A program made the translations under genes and the position numbers. From assembly GCF_000179615.1 (NCBI RefSeq), contig NZ_AEDD01000003.1, positions 432,176-496,175 on the forward strand: DNA of 64,000 nucleotides, in the 5' to 3' direction. The notes below the pieces were generated by a model. It was not told where the DNA came from. It did no database searches and saw only the letters and a list, made by a program, of their open reading frames with translations. Positions 33,543-41,659 of this stretch are shown here, piece by piece. This DNA comes from Paenibacillus curdlanolyticus YK9 (GTDB lineage: Bacteria; Bacillota; Bacilli; Paenibacillales; Paenibacillaceae). Positions within the stretch are counted from its first letter, which is position 1. Each line of letters starts with the position of its first letter.

Positions 33543-34726
33543 GTGGTCACCTTATCGGACACAACCGCGTGTGGCTTATCCGCTGCCGGGCTTGCTTTCG
33601 TTTCTGCCTTCTCCTCGGGCCTTCCAGTCCCAACCTCCTTCAGGCCTGCCCCCCACCTGTAGACGTTCTCTGCATCCTTGATCTGATCGATCAGCAGCAT
33701 GTTGCACGCCAGATCCTTCTCCCGCAGCGCACGGTACTGATCCATCAGCCGATTTCTAAACGTGCGGTCTTGGCTGACGACCAGCTTGAACAGCGCGTTG
33801 CGGCAGCCTAATGCGCTTTTCTCCAAATCGGTGAATACCGCCATTTGATCCGGCTCCAGCTCGATTGCTTCAAATTCCGATAAATATTCCACGCGCATTC
33901 TCATCGCCTTCGCATGGTTGGAAATATAATTAAAAATACGGAAATCAACATATTTTTTCTCTAACGCATCTTGGATCGCGTCATAGCATTTGATACCGTA
34001 ATACACATTGTTATGCGTGTCCTCGAATCCGTCCGTATACCGCTTCAACGCATATTTCAGCTCGCCCTTGTTAAGCGGGATGTGCTTGTCCGGATCGTAT
34101 TTGAATGCCAGCAGATGCTCGAAATTAATGTTTTTGCTGCACTCGTAGCTGCTGTACGCTTTTACGAAATCCGCATATTTGACCGCTCTGAATTTATAAG
34201 CGACATTGCGGTCGAACGGCCCGTAGAAGTCGGCGAGGTGCAGGACACCCTCTTCATCGTCGTAGCCGTAAATCAAGGTGCGGCTGTTGTAGTGCATCCG
34301 CCTGTTGTAGAGCGCGTACGGGATATAGAAGCAGTCGATCTCAAAAAACATATAATAATCGTTGTCTAGCGTTTCTTTGACCATGTCGACAATCGTGTCA
34401 TACTTTTTCTCCAGCGTATCGCGGTCATAAGCCACACGCTTCAGCAGCTGGCAGTCGTGAATGGTGCTATCGGGGAAAGGGCGGTCGAAATAAACATGCT
34501 TCGTCCCCTCCGGACGAAAGCAATCCAACTGGCTCGTAAATGGCTTATCGAAGCCCATCTCCTTCGTATCAAGCGGGTCATAGCACCATAGATCGATAAA
34601 ATTGCGAACAAACCATTTTTTCACATTTTCATTGTTCTCGTGCGGCCACAGAACCGCCAGCATATTAGCATCATCTTTATCGCATGCAATCGGCGGTTGA
34701 ACGACAGGCAATATTTTTTGGCTCAT
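33539..34726 (-). CDS. BtrH-like protein 2 (catalytic His replaced)
   Basis: The longest of the five paralogues (395 residues). C15 (PPIACDKDDAN) is at or near the nucleophile position, but the HxxH motif reads HYNS, so the second His is S148. D166 (LHLADFYGP) is kept, and FFEIDCFYIPYALY is the core strand. The C-terminal 60 residues are an extra low-complexity tail (AEKAETKASPAADK). It is probably not a conventional Cys-His enzyme; a structural or carrier-binding partner is possible. GGAG lies nine bases before the ATG, just after the antiporter stop. Confidence 0.68.
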   Translation of the reverse strand: MSQKILPVVQPPIACDKDDANMLAVLWPHENNENVKKWFVRNFIDLWCYDPLDTKEMGFDKPFTSQLDCFRPEGTKHVYFDRPFPDSTIHDCQLLKRVAYDRDTLEKKYDTIVDMVKETLDNDYYMFFEIDCFYIPYALYNRRMHYNSRTLIYGYDDEEGVLHLADFYGPFDRNVAYKFRAVKYADFVKAYSSYECSKNINFEHLLAFKYDPDKHIPLNKGELKYALKRYTDGFEDTHNNVYYGIKCYDAIQDALEKKYVDFRIFNYISNHAKAMRMRVEYLSEFEAIELEPDQMAVFTDLEKSALGCRNALFKLVVSQDRTFRNRLMDQYRALREKDLACNMLLIDQIKDAENVYRWGAGLKEVGTGRPEEKAETKASPAADKPHAVVSDKVTT

Positions 34727-34729
34727 TCA

Positions 34730-36052
34730 TTACAGCTCCTCTATCGCGGGATGGGTTTCAAAGCTTGCGTTCTTGCTTCGTTTCGGCTCCGATAGCGGCA
34801 TGGCGCGCTTGTCCGCCCCATCGGCGCCTAACAGCCATTTCAACGAAACTCCTGCTATGATGGACGTAAAAATCGCCATAAGGACGATAGCGACAAACAT
34901 CGCCTCATCGATGACCTTCAGCTCCAACGCAACGGTTGCAATGATGATCTCAACGGCGCCTCTGGCGTTCATGCCCATGCCGACTGCCGCCGAGCTCTTA
35001 GCGGACATGCCCCCGATTCGCGCTCCGATTCCTGCTCCGGCGATTTTACCGATACAAGCGATCGCGATGACAATAACGCAGAGCAAGAGATTGAAATGCT
35101 GAAAGAAGTTAACCTTAAAGCCTACCGAAATAAAATAGAGCGGGGCAAAGAAATCGATCGAAAACCGCTGAATGACCGACTGGGTGGCGGTTCCTTCCAA
35201 TCGCTTTCGCATTGCTACCCCTAAAATAAAGACAGCGAAAAACGGATGAATGCCCAGCCATTCTGCAATTCCCGAAATTAACAGAATAATCAGAATAATT
35301 GTTTCAAACAGCTGCTTCGATCGTTTTGCAGGCCCCTTCTGTGCAGTTCTGCGAAACGATAGCTTGCCGGAGCCAATAAACAGCAGCAAGGCCGGAAAGC
35401 CGACGTATTTGAGCACAATCACGAGAAGACCGACTAGACTGCCGCCTACGCCTAGCGAGCTGATCAGGCAGGAGAACACCGTCCAACAGATCAAATCGCT
35501 AATCGTAGCCGAGCTCAAGATGACGGTTCCTTCTTCCGTGTGGATCAGGTTCAAATCCATCAGAATCTTCAAAATGACCGGCAGCGCGGAAATCGATAAT
35601 GCGATCCCGATAAACGAGCCGTACGTCCAATCGTCCACATGGACGTTCGCCCCCTTCATCATCGGCAGCAGAAATACCGCAGCCAGGCCAAGCGCGAAGG
35701 GCAGCAGCATGCCGAACAAGCTGGAGTACACGGCCGGCCTCAGTTTGCGGGACACATGCTCCATGTTTACCTCCAAACCGGCAATGAACATGAACAGCAG
35801 CATGCCGATTTGCAGCAGTCCGTTAATTTCCGGCGTCAGCTTGGCGAGCGAATGCAGCATGTCATAGCTCGACGAAACGTTCGCTTGCGCGATGAGCGAG
35901 CCTACGACAACCCCGCCGATCAGTTCGCCGATGACTTTCGGCTGCCCGAGCTTGCGCGCGAGAGCGCCTGCGGAAATCGAAATCATCATAAACAAGGCAA
36001 CTTGAAAAAATAAAAGGATGAGATGCGAGTTATCCAATCGGCTCACGCTCAT
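34730..36052 (-). CDS. Cation/proton antiporter, CPA2 family
   Basis: This integral membrane protein has 440 residues and about 12-13 helices. Family marks are ARKLGQPKVIGELIGGVVVG and ADDLICWTVFS-like unwound helices (here SATISDLICWTVF), and MGMNARGAVEIIIATVALE. The overlap with the upstream BtrH-like gene (23 bases) ties it to the operon. CPA2 antiporters in antibiotic clusters of Bacillales usually serve resistance or export of a charged product, or pH/ion balance. The substrate is unknown. Confidence 0.9.
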   Translation of the reverse strand: MSVSRLDNSHLILLFFQVALFMMISISAGALARKLGQPKVIGELIGGVVVGSLIAQANVSSSYDMLHSLAKLTPEINGLLQIGMLLFMFIAGLEVNMEHVSRKLRPAVYSSLFGMLLPFALGLAAVFLLPMMKGANVHVDDWTYGSFIGIALSISALPVILKILMDLNLIHTEEGTVILSSATISDLICWTVFSCLISSLGVGGSLVGLLVIVLKYVGFPALLLFIGSGKLSFRRTAQKGPAKRSKQLFETIILIILLISGIAEWLGIHPFFAVFILGVAMRKRLEGTATQSVIQRFSIDFFAPLYFISVGFKVNFFQHFNLLLCVIVIAIACIGKIAGAGIGARIGGMSAKSSAAVGMGMNARGAVEIIIATVALELKVIDEAMFVAIVLMAIFTSIIAGVSLKWLLGADGADKRAMPLSEPKRSKNASFETHPAIEEL

Positions 36053-37061
36053 TTCCTAGCTGCGCGCCTGCCTCCACGTCCAAGAGCTCGTCCCTGAGCC
36101 ATCTGCAAATCGTGAGGTCGGCTGTCCGAAGAAGCTGAAGCTTGCTCTGGATCATGGCCCGCAGCCCTGCATGTCCATTGGCGTAGCGGTATTTCAAATA
36201 GGTAAACCGCAGCTGATCGGCCTCCTTCTCCATCGTTTGAAGCAGGCTGTATTGCTCGGTATTTTCCTGTATAAGCCCAAGCTCGATCAGCATTTCGTAT
36301 CGTGCCCGCATCATTTTCTTGTGCTCGTATACGGCGTGGAACGAGCCGAGATGAAGCAGCTTCAAATCGTCCAGGCTCTGCTCCATCAGCTCGTAAACGC
36401 GCAAGCCTTCGATCATCCCCTGCTTGGGCGGATTCAAGTAACCGTCTAGCCCCTCAATCAGCTCCTCCTTACGAAACGACCACGGGGCATCGGCTTGTTC
36501 CAGCGTAAACACGCTAAGCTCCGCCTGATTGGCCGCTTCCTCATAGCCATCGAAAGCATTCTTTATTGCTTCAAAGGACAATCGTTCGAAAGTAAACTTA
36601 TTATTTCGATAATTATCCGCGGCATGGATTGTCTGCTCGTTCTTATCCACTCCGTACAGCAGAGTCAGATGATTGAAATGCATCTTGCCGTACTGTTCAG
36701 CGCAAGGAATATAAAACTTGTTCAGCATGACATACAGATATATGCCTCGCTCCACGCAATCCTCGACCGCCCCGACAATTCCGACAGCGCTCTGAGCGAT
36801 AACGCCGCGCGGCAGCGCCCGTTGCATGATGAACGGGCAAGCCTCGATCAACCCTCCCCGAAAATCGCGAGTCGAGCTGATAATGTACTTCTCCTGAGCA
36901 AACTCGTCCTCTATCGCATATAAATTCACGAACTGCGAGATGAGCCAGGACTTTACCTGATCTTCATTCCTCCTGCCGTTAAGCAAAGCCAGTAAGGTCG
37001 CTTGCTCGTTGAAAGCGTCGAGCAGAGGCTCCCCCACTGGTAATTGCGCAGAACTGTGCAT
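36030..37061 (-). CDS. BtrH-like protein 1 (catalytic Cys replaced)
   Basis: The 343-residue member of the five-paralogue set has E19 at the nucleophile position (DAFNEQATLLALL). HFNH at 128-131 is the HxxH motif, D149 lies in IHAADNYRN, and VMLNKFYIPCAEQYG is the core strand. The C-terminal FHAVYEHKKMMRARYEMLIEL is closely shared with the 23317-24348 protein. These two Cys-less proteins therefore form a sub-pair. GGAGGA precedes the ATG at 37061; upstream in-frame residues overlap the permease gene. A non-catalytic or non-thiol role is likely. Confidence 0.7.
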   Translation of the reverse strand: MHSSAQLPVGEPLLDAFNEQATLLALLNGRRNEDQVKSWLISQFVNLYAIEDEFAQEKYIISSTRDFRGGLIEACPFIMQRALPRGVIAQSAVGIVGAVEDCVERGIYLYVMLNKFYIPCAEQYGKMHFNHLTLLYGVDKNEQTIHAADNYRNNKFTFERLSFEAIKNAFDGYEEAANQAELSVFTLEQADAPWSFRKEELIEGLDGYLNPPKQGMIEGLRVYELMEQSLDDLKLLHLGSFHAVYEHKKMMRARYEMLIELGLIQENTEQYSLLQTMEKEADQLRFTYLKYRYANGHAGLRAMIQSKLQLLRTADLTICRWLRDELLDVEAGAQLGNEREPIG

Positions 37062-37077
37062 GGCTGCTCCTCCTCGT

Positions 37078-37863
37078 TTATGCGGATGCACCTTCATAAT
37101 CCCGAAGCGACATTAACCAGATTTTACGCGATATCCAGAACAGCAAGGGCGTTATGGCAAAGCTCAGCAGCCAGACGTAACCGATCTTATTTAATAGAAA
37201 GGCAGAAGGAACATAAGAGACGAAGCCTAATGGAACCAAATAAAGCATCAGCTTTTTGACAAGCGCCGGATAGATGTCGAACGGCTTTTTACAAAACTGG
37301 GCAAAGGTTAAAAAGATCGAGTCGACATAATCGATTTTTATCGTTTTGAACGCGAACGAGCCGAGGATGAAGACGATCGAAGCAAAGCACAGCGCCCCGT
37401 TTATGACCAGCAGAATATAGAGCAGCAGCTTATATACCGGCAGCCCAATATCGAGCTGCGCAAGCGAGATGGCCACCACGCTAACCCCGATGGAGAAGGC
37501 ATATACGAGTCCGACGTCTACTCGATGCGTCATCGCCAGAAATTGCGTATCGATCGGCTTAAGCAGGAAAAAATCAAGATTGCCGGTTCGAATCCGCTCA
37601 GACAAATCGTTAATATTCGGCAAGAGAACGGAAGTAAACAAGCTGTCGACGATAAAGTAGGTGCCGATCAGCAAAATAAACTCTTCCTTCTGCCACCCGT
37701 ACATCATGTTCGTATAATTATAAAAAATGAACGTGATGAAAATTTCCTCCATCGTCCAGACAAGATTCACCGGCAGCATCAGCAGAAAATTGAACTTATG
37801 CTGCATTTGATTGATCAGACTGAACTTGAAGCTCTTAAAAAAGATATAAAAATAACGTTTCAT
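37078..37863 (-). CDS. ABC-2 type exporter permease (second)
   Basis: The 261-residue membrane protein of the DUF990/ABC-2 class has six predicted helices. The LSERIRTGNLDFFLLKPIDTQ amphipathic loop shared with the partner permease marks the family. GGGGGGA lies four bases before the ATG at 37863, one base after the partner's stop. It forms an exporter with the two genes upstream and is the likely export route of the product. Confidence 0.88.
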   Translation of the reverse strand: MKRYFYIFFKSFKFSLINQMQHKFNFLLMLPVNLVWTMEEIFITFIFYNYTNMMYGWQKEEFILLIGTYFIVDSLFTSVLLPNINDLSERIRTGNLDFFLLKPIDTQFLAMTHRVDVGLVYAFSIGVSVVAISLAQLDIGLPVYKLLLYILLVINGALCFASIVFILGSFAFKTIKIDYVDSIFLTFAQFCKKPFDIYPALVKKLMLYLVPLGFVSYVPSAFLLNKIGYVWLLSFAITPLLFWISRKIWLMSLRDYEGASA

Positions 37864-37864
37864 G

Positions 37865-38683
37865 CTATCCCCCCGCCGCCGTAAACCGGGCAACCGATTT
37901 TTTCCAAATGGCATACATGATGAGCGTTATTACGAGTATCCATCCGATAAAATAGGCCAAATTAGCGGCATAATCTTGCAAGCCGACCTCACCGGTCAGC
38001 ACCTGATAGGGATAATACACGTAATAGCGAAACGGCAAGTAGTCCAGCACATGCTGCGCCCAGGCAGGGAACAAATTGAGCGGAATAATCAAGCCGCAAA
38101 ATACGGCCGTCACATGCCCCTTCACATAAAACAAAATCCACGGGTTATCAACCCAAAAGGCGATCAGGCCCAACAAATAATCGAATAGATAGTTCCATAG
38201 GAAGCTGAAAAACACAAACAGTAGAAACATTCCGGCCGAATGCAACGACAAGTTCGCATCGATGCCTTGGCTGCCGACGGAGAAGCAGTAATAAATAATG
38301 CCTCCGACTAAGCCGTTCAAAATAAACAGCATCGGAACCTTCGTCAGCTTGGTGCCGAACAAGTCGGCGAACAGCGCCAGCACATGCGGGTACGGCCGCA
38401 TCAAATAAATGCTGAGCTGGCCGGTGCGAATATCATTGGACACGCGCTCCGAGATATTGTTGGTGCTGATGAAATCGAACAGCGTGTTCACGACAAAGAT
38501 GTACAAAATCATATCGGAGAATGAATAGTGCTCGATCGATCCCCCCATATGAAACACGGCCCGCCACAAAAAAATTGTGATCAGCAACGAGAAGATTTGA
38601 ATGGCCGAAGAAATGAAAAAGTTTCGATTATAGCTGAACGTAATCTGCGCGGAGAGCTTAACCGCTTTGAGATACTTTCCCAT
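37865..38683 (-). CDS. ABC-2 type exporter permease (first)
   Basis: This 272-residue, six-helix permease has the SERVSNDIRTGQLSIYLMRPY loop of the ABC-2/DUF990 family. Its start (ATG 38683, with GTG 38689 as alternative) lies inside the ATPase gene's end, an overlap of about 26 bases. It is the heterodimer partner of the 37078-37863 permease. Confidence 0.88.
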   Translation of the reverse strand: MGKYLKAVKLSAQITFSYNRNFFISSAIQIFSLLITIFLWRAVFHMGGSIEHYSFSDMILYIFVVNTLFDFISTNNISERVSNDIRTGQLSIYLMRPYPHVLALFADLFGTKLTKVPMLFILNGLVGGIIYYCFSVGSQGIDANLSLHSAGMFLLFVFFSFLWNYLFDYLLGLIAFWVDNPWILFYVKGHVTAVFCGLIIPLNLFPAWAQHVLDYLPFRYYVYYPYQVLTGEVGLQDYAANLAYFIGWILVITLIMYAIWKKSVARFTAAGG

Positions 38684-39662
38684 TTCCACTCACCTGCTCG
38701 TTCGTAATGTACTCAATGACGGTTCCCAGCGGGATTTCCGAAATCGTAATGTCCTCAATATTAAAACGCTGCATGATTTCAAATCCGATTCGGCTCACAT
38801 CGCTGCGATCGATTTCCCAACAGGCCTCAAACGGCGAAAATTCCTTGATTTGATTAAAATAAAGCAAATCCTCTTTGCGGACGCTTTCGTTGAATTTGAC
38901 ATGAATCTGCTTCTGAAACATGTATTTGCGATAACAGTTTTCAAGAAGGTCATCATAGATGAGCTGCCCGTGGTTAATGATGACGACGCGCTTGCACAGC
39001 TCCTGAATGTCATCCAGAATGTGGCTGCTCAAAATAATCGTCATATCCCGGCTCGCCGCCTCCTCGCGTATAATGCGGCGAATCGAGCGGGCCGAGTAAA
39101 TGTCCAGACCAATCGTCGGTTCATCGAGCAACAGCACCTTGGGCCGATGAATAATGGCGCCAATCAGCTCGGCTTTCATCCGTTGGCCAAGCGAGAGCAT
39201 TCGCACCGGCTGCCGCAGGCATTCCTCGATTTGAAGACGCTCGGCCAAATGATGAACATACGCCATCGTCGAGCTTTTATCGCATCCGTAAATGTCGATC
39301 AGCAGATCATAAGAATCCAGAGGCGGAAGGTCCCACCAGAGCTGACCCTTCTGCCCCATCACAAAGCCTACTTCTTTTAAATACGGATTTTTTCGTTCCG
39401 ACGGGATGAACGGGCCGACCCGTATAGAGCCTGCATTGGGATGAAGCAAGCCTGCGATCATCTTCATCGTTGTCGTTTTGCCCGAGCCATTGGGACCTAG
39501 AAATCCGACGATCTCTCCCGTTCGCAGCGAGAGGCTAATGTCTCTTACCGCTTTGATGTTCACATATTCCCGATGAAACAAGGACTTGATCGACGCTTTT
39601 AACCCCGGGCTTTTCTTAAACACCCGATACGTCTTTTCAATATTTTCTACGATGATATCCAC
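38658..39662 (-). CDS. ABC exporter ATP-binding protein
   Basis: The 334-residue ATPase has Walker A GPNGSGKTT, signature LSLGQRMKAELIGAIIHRP, and Walker B LLLDEPTIGLD. The C-terminal extension of about 90 residues is typical of drug-export ATPases of the DrrA/NodI type. The GTG start follows GGGGGAA. With the two permeases it forms a complete exporter for the product or for self-protection. Confidence 0.92.
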   Translation of the reverse strand: MDIIVENIEKTYRVFKKSPGLKASIKSLFHREYVNIKAVRDISLSLRTGEIVGFLGPNGSGKTTTMKMIAGLLHPNAGSIRVGPFIPSERKNPYLKEVGFVMGQKGQLWWDLPPLDSYDLLIDIYGCDKSSTMAYVHHLAERLQIEECLRQPVRMLSLGQRMKAELIGAIIHRPKVLLLDEPTIGLDIYSARSIRRIIREEAASRDMTIILSSHILDDIQELCKRVVIINHGQLIYDDLLENCYRKYMFQKQIHVKFNESVRKEDLLYFNQIKEFSPFEACWEIDRSDVSRIGFEIMQRFNIEDITISEIPLGTVIEYITNEQVSGNGKVSQSG

Positions 39663-39692
39663 TGCTGTTCCCCCCGTCCGATTGATTTGCGT

Positions 39693-40931
39693 TTAACGCG
39701 CAAGCGATGCCAAACCTTCCAATTCAGGCGCTTCGGCTGCTGCGGGGGGTTCCAGACGTATCGTTTGAGAACCGGTGAACCGCATAAAATCGATAAAGCA
39801 CTCGCGGATCGCATCCATTACGGCAGTCGAGCGTTCCGCCCCCGGCTCCCACCACCAGTTTTTAATGACAAGCGTTTTCTTGCGTTTATCCAGGCTGGGC
39901 TCAAAGCGAGCAACGAAGCGGTCACCGCACATAACAGGCAGCACATAGTAGCCAAACTGCCGTTCTGCAACCGGCTTGTATACTTCCCACCGGTATTCGA
40001 AATCGAACAGCTCAAGCAGCAGCTTGCGATCCCACATCATATTGTCGAGCGGAGCAAGCACGAAAGCGCGGGAAGGATACCTCTCCCCTCCGATAATCGC
40101 TTCGAGCAGCGGCACATCCTCCGTTCGCATGTAGAGCGGATATTTGTCCAGCCCCTCGACTTGAACGGCTTCGATTTGGCCTTTGGCCTGCAGGCGCCCA
40201 AGGGCGTTCGTTCGGATGTCGCTCTTCAATCCGGCAATGCCAAGCCAGGCGTCGCCTGACTTATTCCAGAGCAGCCCGATGGCGCCGATACGACGCAATA
40301 CGTACCACTCCCAATAAGTCTCGGCCGTAGGATTCGGTTCCGCTGCTTGCAAATAGGCCGAAGGCAAGTGGCTGCTTGCGAGATCGTATACTTTGCGGGT
40401 GCGCAGCTTGTGGTGAACGACGAGATCGCCCGTAAAATACAAGCTCTCCAGTACGGCCCGCGACAGCCGGGTTGGCGCCCACGGCCAGTCGACAATCTGA
40501 TCGTAGCTAAGGTCGCCAGACGACTTCGGCCCTTCCGTTCGAATACGCTCCAGCACTTCCGAAGCGACCTGCTGCACAGGCGGCATCGCCCGCAGCCGAT
40601 CCCTCGCCGCTTCTCGCAAGCGCTCAAAATACGGCCAATCCTCGCTCAGGTAAATGGACATATTTTTATCCCAGCCATCTACCAAGATCCTGTCCGAATA
40701 GAGCATCTCGTCTAGCATCGCCGAATCGAAATTCGGAATGCGCGATTGCAGCACCAGATGCTGATTGAATCCGACCACATTAAGCGGATCGAACTGAATG
40801 CAGCCCACTTTGCGAACGAAATCGGCAATCCCTTGCTTGCCCTCAAATCTGCGGGGCGCGATCAGCCCGTGATGCGCCAGTATAAAATGTCTCGCCTGTT
40901 CTTTGGTTATGATGCGGTTTCCGCTTGCCAT
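39693..40931 (-). CDS. ycaQ: YcaQ/AlkX-type DNA glycosylase (HTH_42 family), probable self-resistance enzyme
   Basis: The 412-residue winged-helix protein of the YcaQ/AlkZ superfamily unhooks interstrand crosslinks and bulky alkylated bases. VGCIQFDPLNVVG holds the Q-phi-D catalytic motif of the YcaQ branch (AlkZ of the azinomycin cluster has Q-phi-Q). The rest (SIYLSEDWPYFERLREAARD, WEWYVLRRIGAIGLLW) fits the family, and length is normal. Sitting within a biosynthetic operon, 30 bases from its neighbours, it suggests that the product or an intermediate modifies DNA. A stray genomic-repair gene is the less likely alternative. Confidence 0.85.
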   Translation of the reverse strand: MASGNRIITKEQARHFILAHHGLIAPRRFEGKQGIADFVRKVGCIQFDPLNVVGFNQHLVLQSRIPNFDSAMLDEMLYSDRILVDGWDKNMSIYLSEDWPYFERLREAARDRLRAMPPVQQVASEVLERIRTEGPKSSGDLSYDQIVDWPWAPTRLSRAVLESLYFTGDLVVHHKLRTRKVYDLASSHLPSAYLQAAEPNPTAETYWEWYVLRRIGAIGLLWNKSGDAWLGIAGLKSDIRTNALGRLQAKGQIEAVQVEGLDKYPLYMRTEDVPLLEAIIGGERYPSRAFVLAPLDNMMWDRKLLLELFDFEYRWEVYKPVAERQFGYYVLPVMCGDRFVARFEPSLDKRKKTLVIKNWWWEPGAERSTAVMDAIRECFIDFMRFTGSQTIRLEPPAAAEAPELEGLASLAR

Positions 40932-40961
40932 GCTGCTTTTCTCTCCCTGTCGCCTTGATTG

Positions 40962-41243
40962 TTACGATACGTAATTAGGCTTTACTATTTTCCCGACCGA
41001 ACCGATGATTTTGTTCACTGTTGTAAAATCCTCAATGCCAAACTCGTCGCCCAAAATGTCCCTGCCCACATACTCCTCAATCGAGGCGAGCAGATTGATT
41101 AACGAAAGAGAGGAAATGATCATGTTTTCGACGAGTTCCGTATCGTCATCAAATTCGACGACTGCGCCGAGCGATGCAATCTTCTTCAATACGAACGCGT
41201 GAAACTTTTGTTCAAAGCTTTCGCCAACCGTAGACATACTCAT
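40962..41243 (-). CDS. Acyl carrier protein, divergent
   Basis: The 93-residue protein has the ACP helix pattern and an acidic helix-2 region. The attachment site is divergent: LVENMIISSLSLINLL, with S45 the likely phosphopantetheine Ser and Ser replacing the preceding Asp. GGAGG lies nine bases before the ATG. It is directly downstream of the AMP-ligase and queD, so it may receive the acyl group activated by that ligase. Confidence 0.8.
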   Translation of the reverse strand: MSMSTVGESFEQKFHAFVLKKIASLGAVVEFDDDTELVENMIISSLSLINLLASIEEYVGRDILGDEFGIEDFTTVNKIIGSVGKIVKPNYVS

Positions 41244-41290
41244 ATTTTAACGCCTCCGTTATTCGTAATGGAAGTCCTTCCCATCAAACA

Positions 41291-41659
41291 TTAGTTCGCC
41301 GTAATTTCGGCGTAGCAATTTCTCGTTTCGTACAGCTTAATTTTTTTCAACCAGTAGGGCTTCCCGTCCAGCGCATGCGTCAAAGCCGAAAAAATTTGCG
41401 AAGCGATATTTTCAACTGTGGATACTTCGAAATGATCGTTCAGATTGCTATGATCGTACCGGTCAAGCACCTGCTCCTGTACGACCCCCTTCAGCTCTTT
41501 GAAATCGCAAATCCAGCCGTCGCTATTCACCGGCCCTTCAATTTCAACCGTCAGCTCGTAGCGATGGCCGTGCATGCGGCTGCATCTCCCGAATGTCCCG
41601 ACATCCGGCAGGAAGTGAGCAGCTTCAAACTCAAAATGCCTCCCCAACACCATGATCAC
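41291..41659 (-). CDS. queD: 6-carboxy-tetrahydropterin synthase (QueD) / PTPS family
   Basis: It acts on dihydroneopterin triphosphate, the FolE product, giving 6-carboxy- or 6-pyruvoyl-tetrahydropterin. The 122 residues include zinc ligands H15, H30 and H32 (FEAAHF, RMHGH), catalytic C26 in GRCSRMHGH as in QueD, YDHSNLND, and LYETRNCYAEI. The GTG start overlaps the stop of the AMP-ligase gene. QueE and QueC, needed for preQ0, are absent, so a pterin rather than a deazapurine is the simpler prediction. Confidence 0.93.
   Translation of the reverse strand: MIMVLGRHFEFEAAHFLPDVGTFGRCSRMHGHRYELTVEIEGPVNSDGWICDFKELKGVVQEQVLDRYDHSNLNDHFEVSTVENIASQIFSALTHALDGKPYWLKKIKLYETRNCYAEITAN

Noticed and set aside
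39693..40931. YcaQ homologue as a chance housekeeping gene interrupting the cluster
   Set aside because: It sits 30 bases from both neighbours on the same strand within the operon, and resistance glycosylases of this family are known in natural-product clusters.
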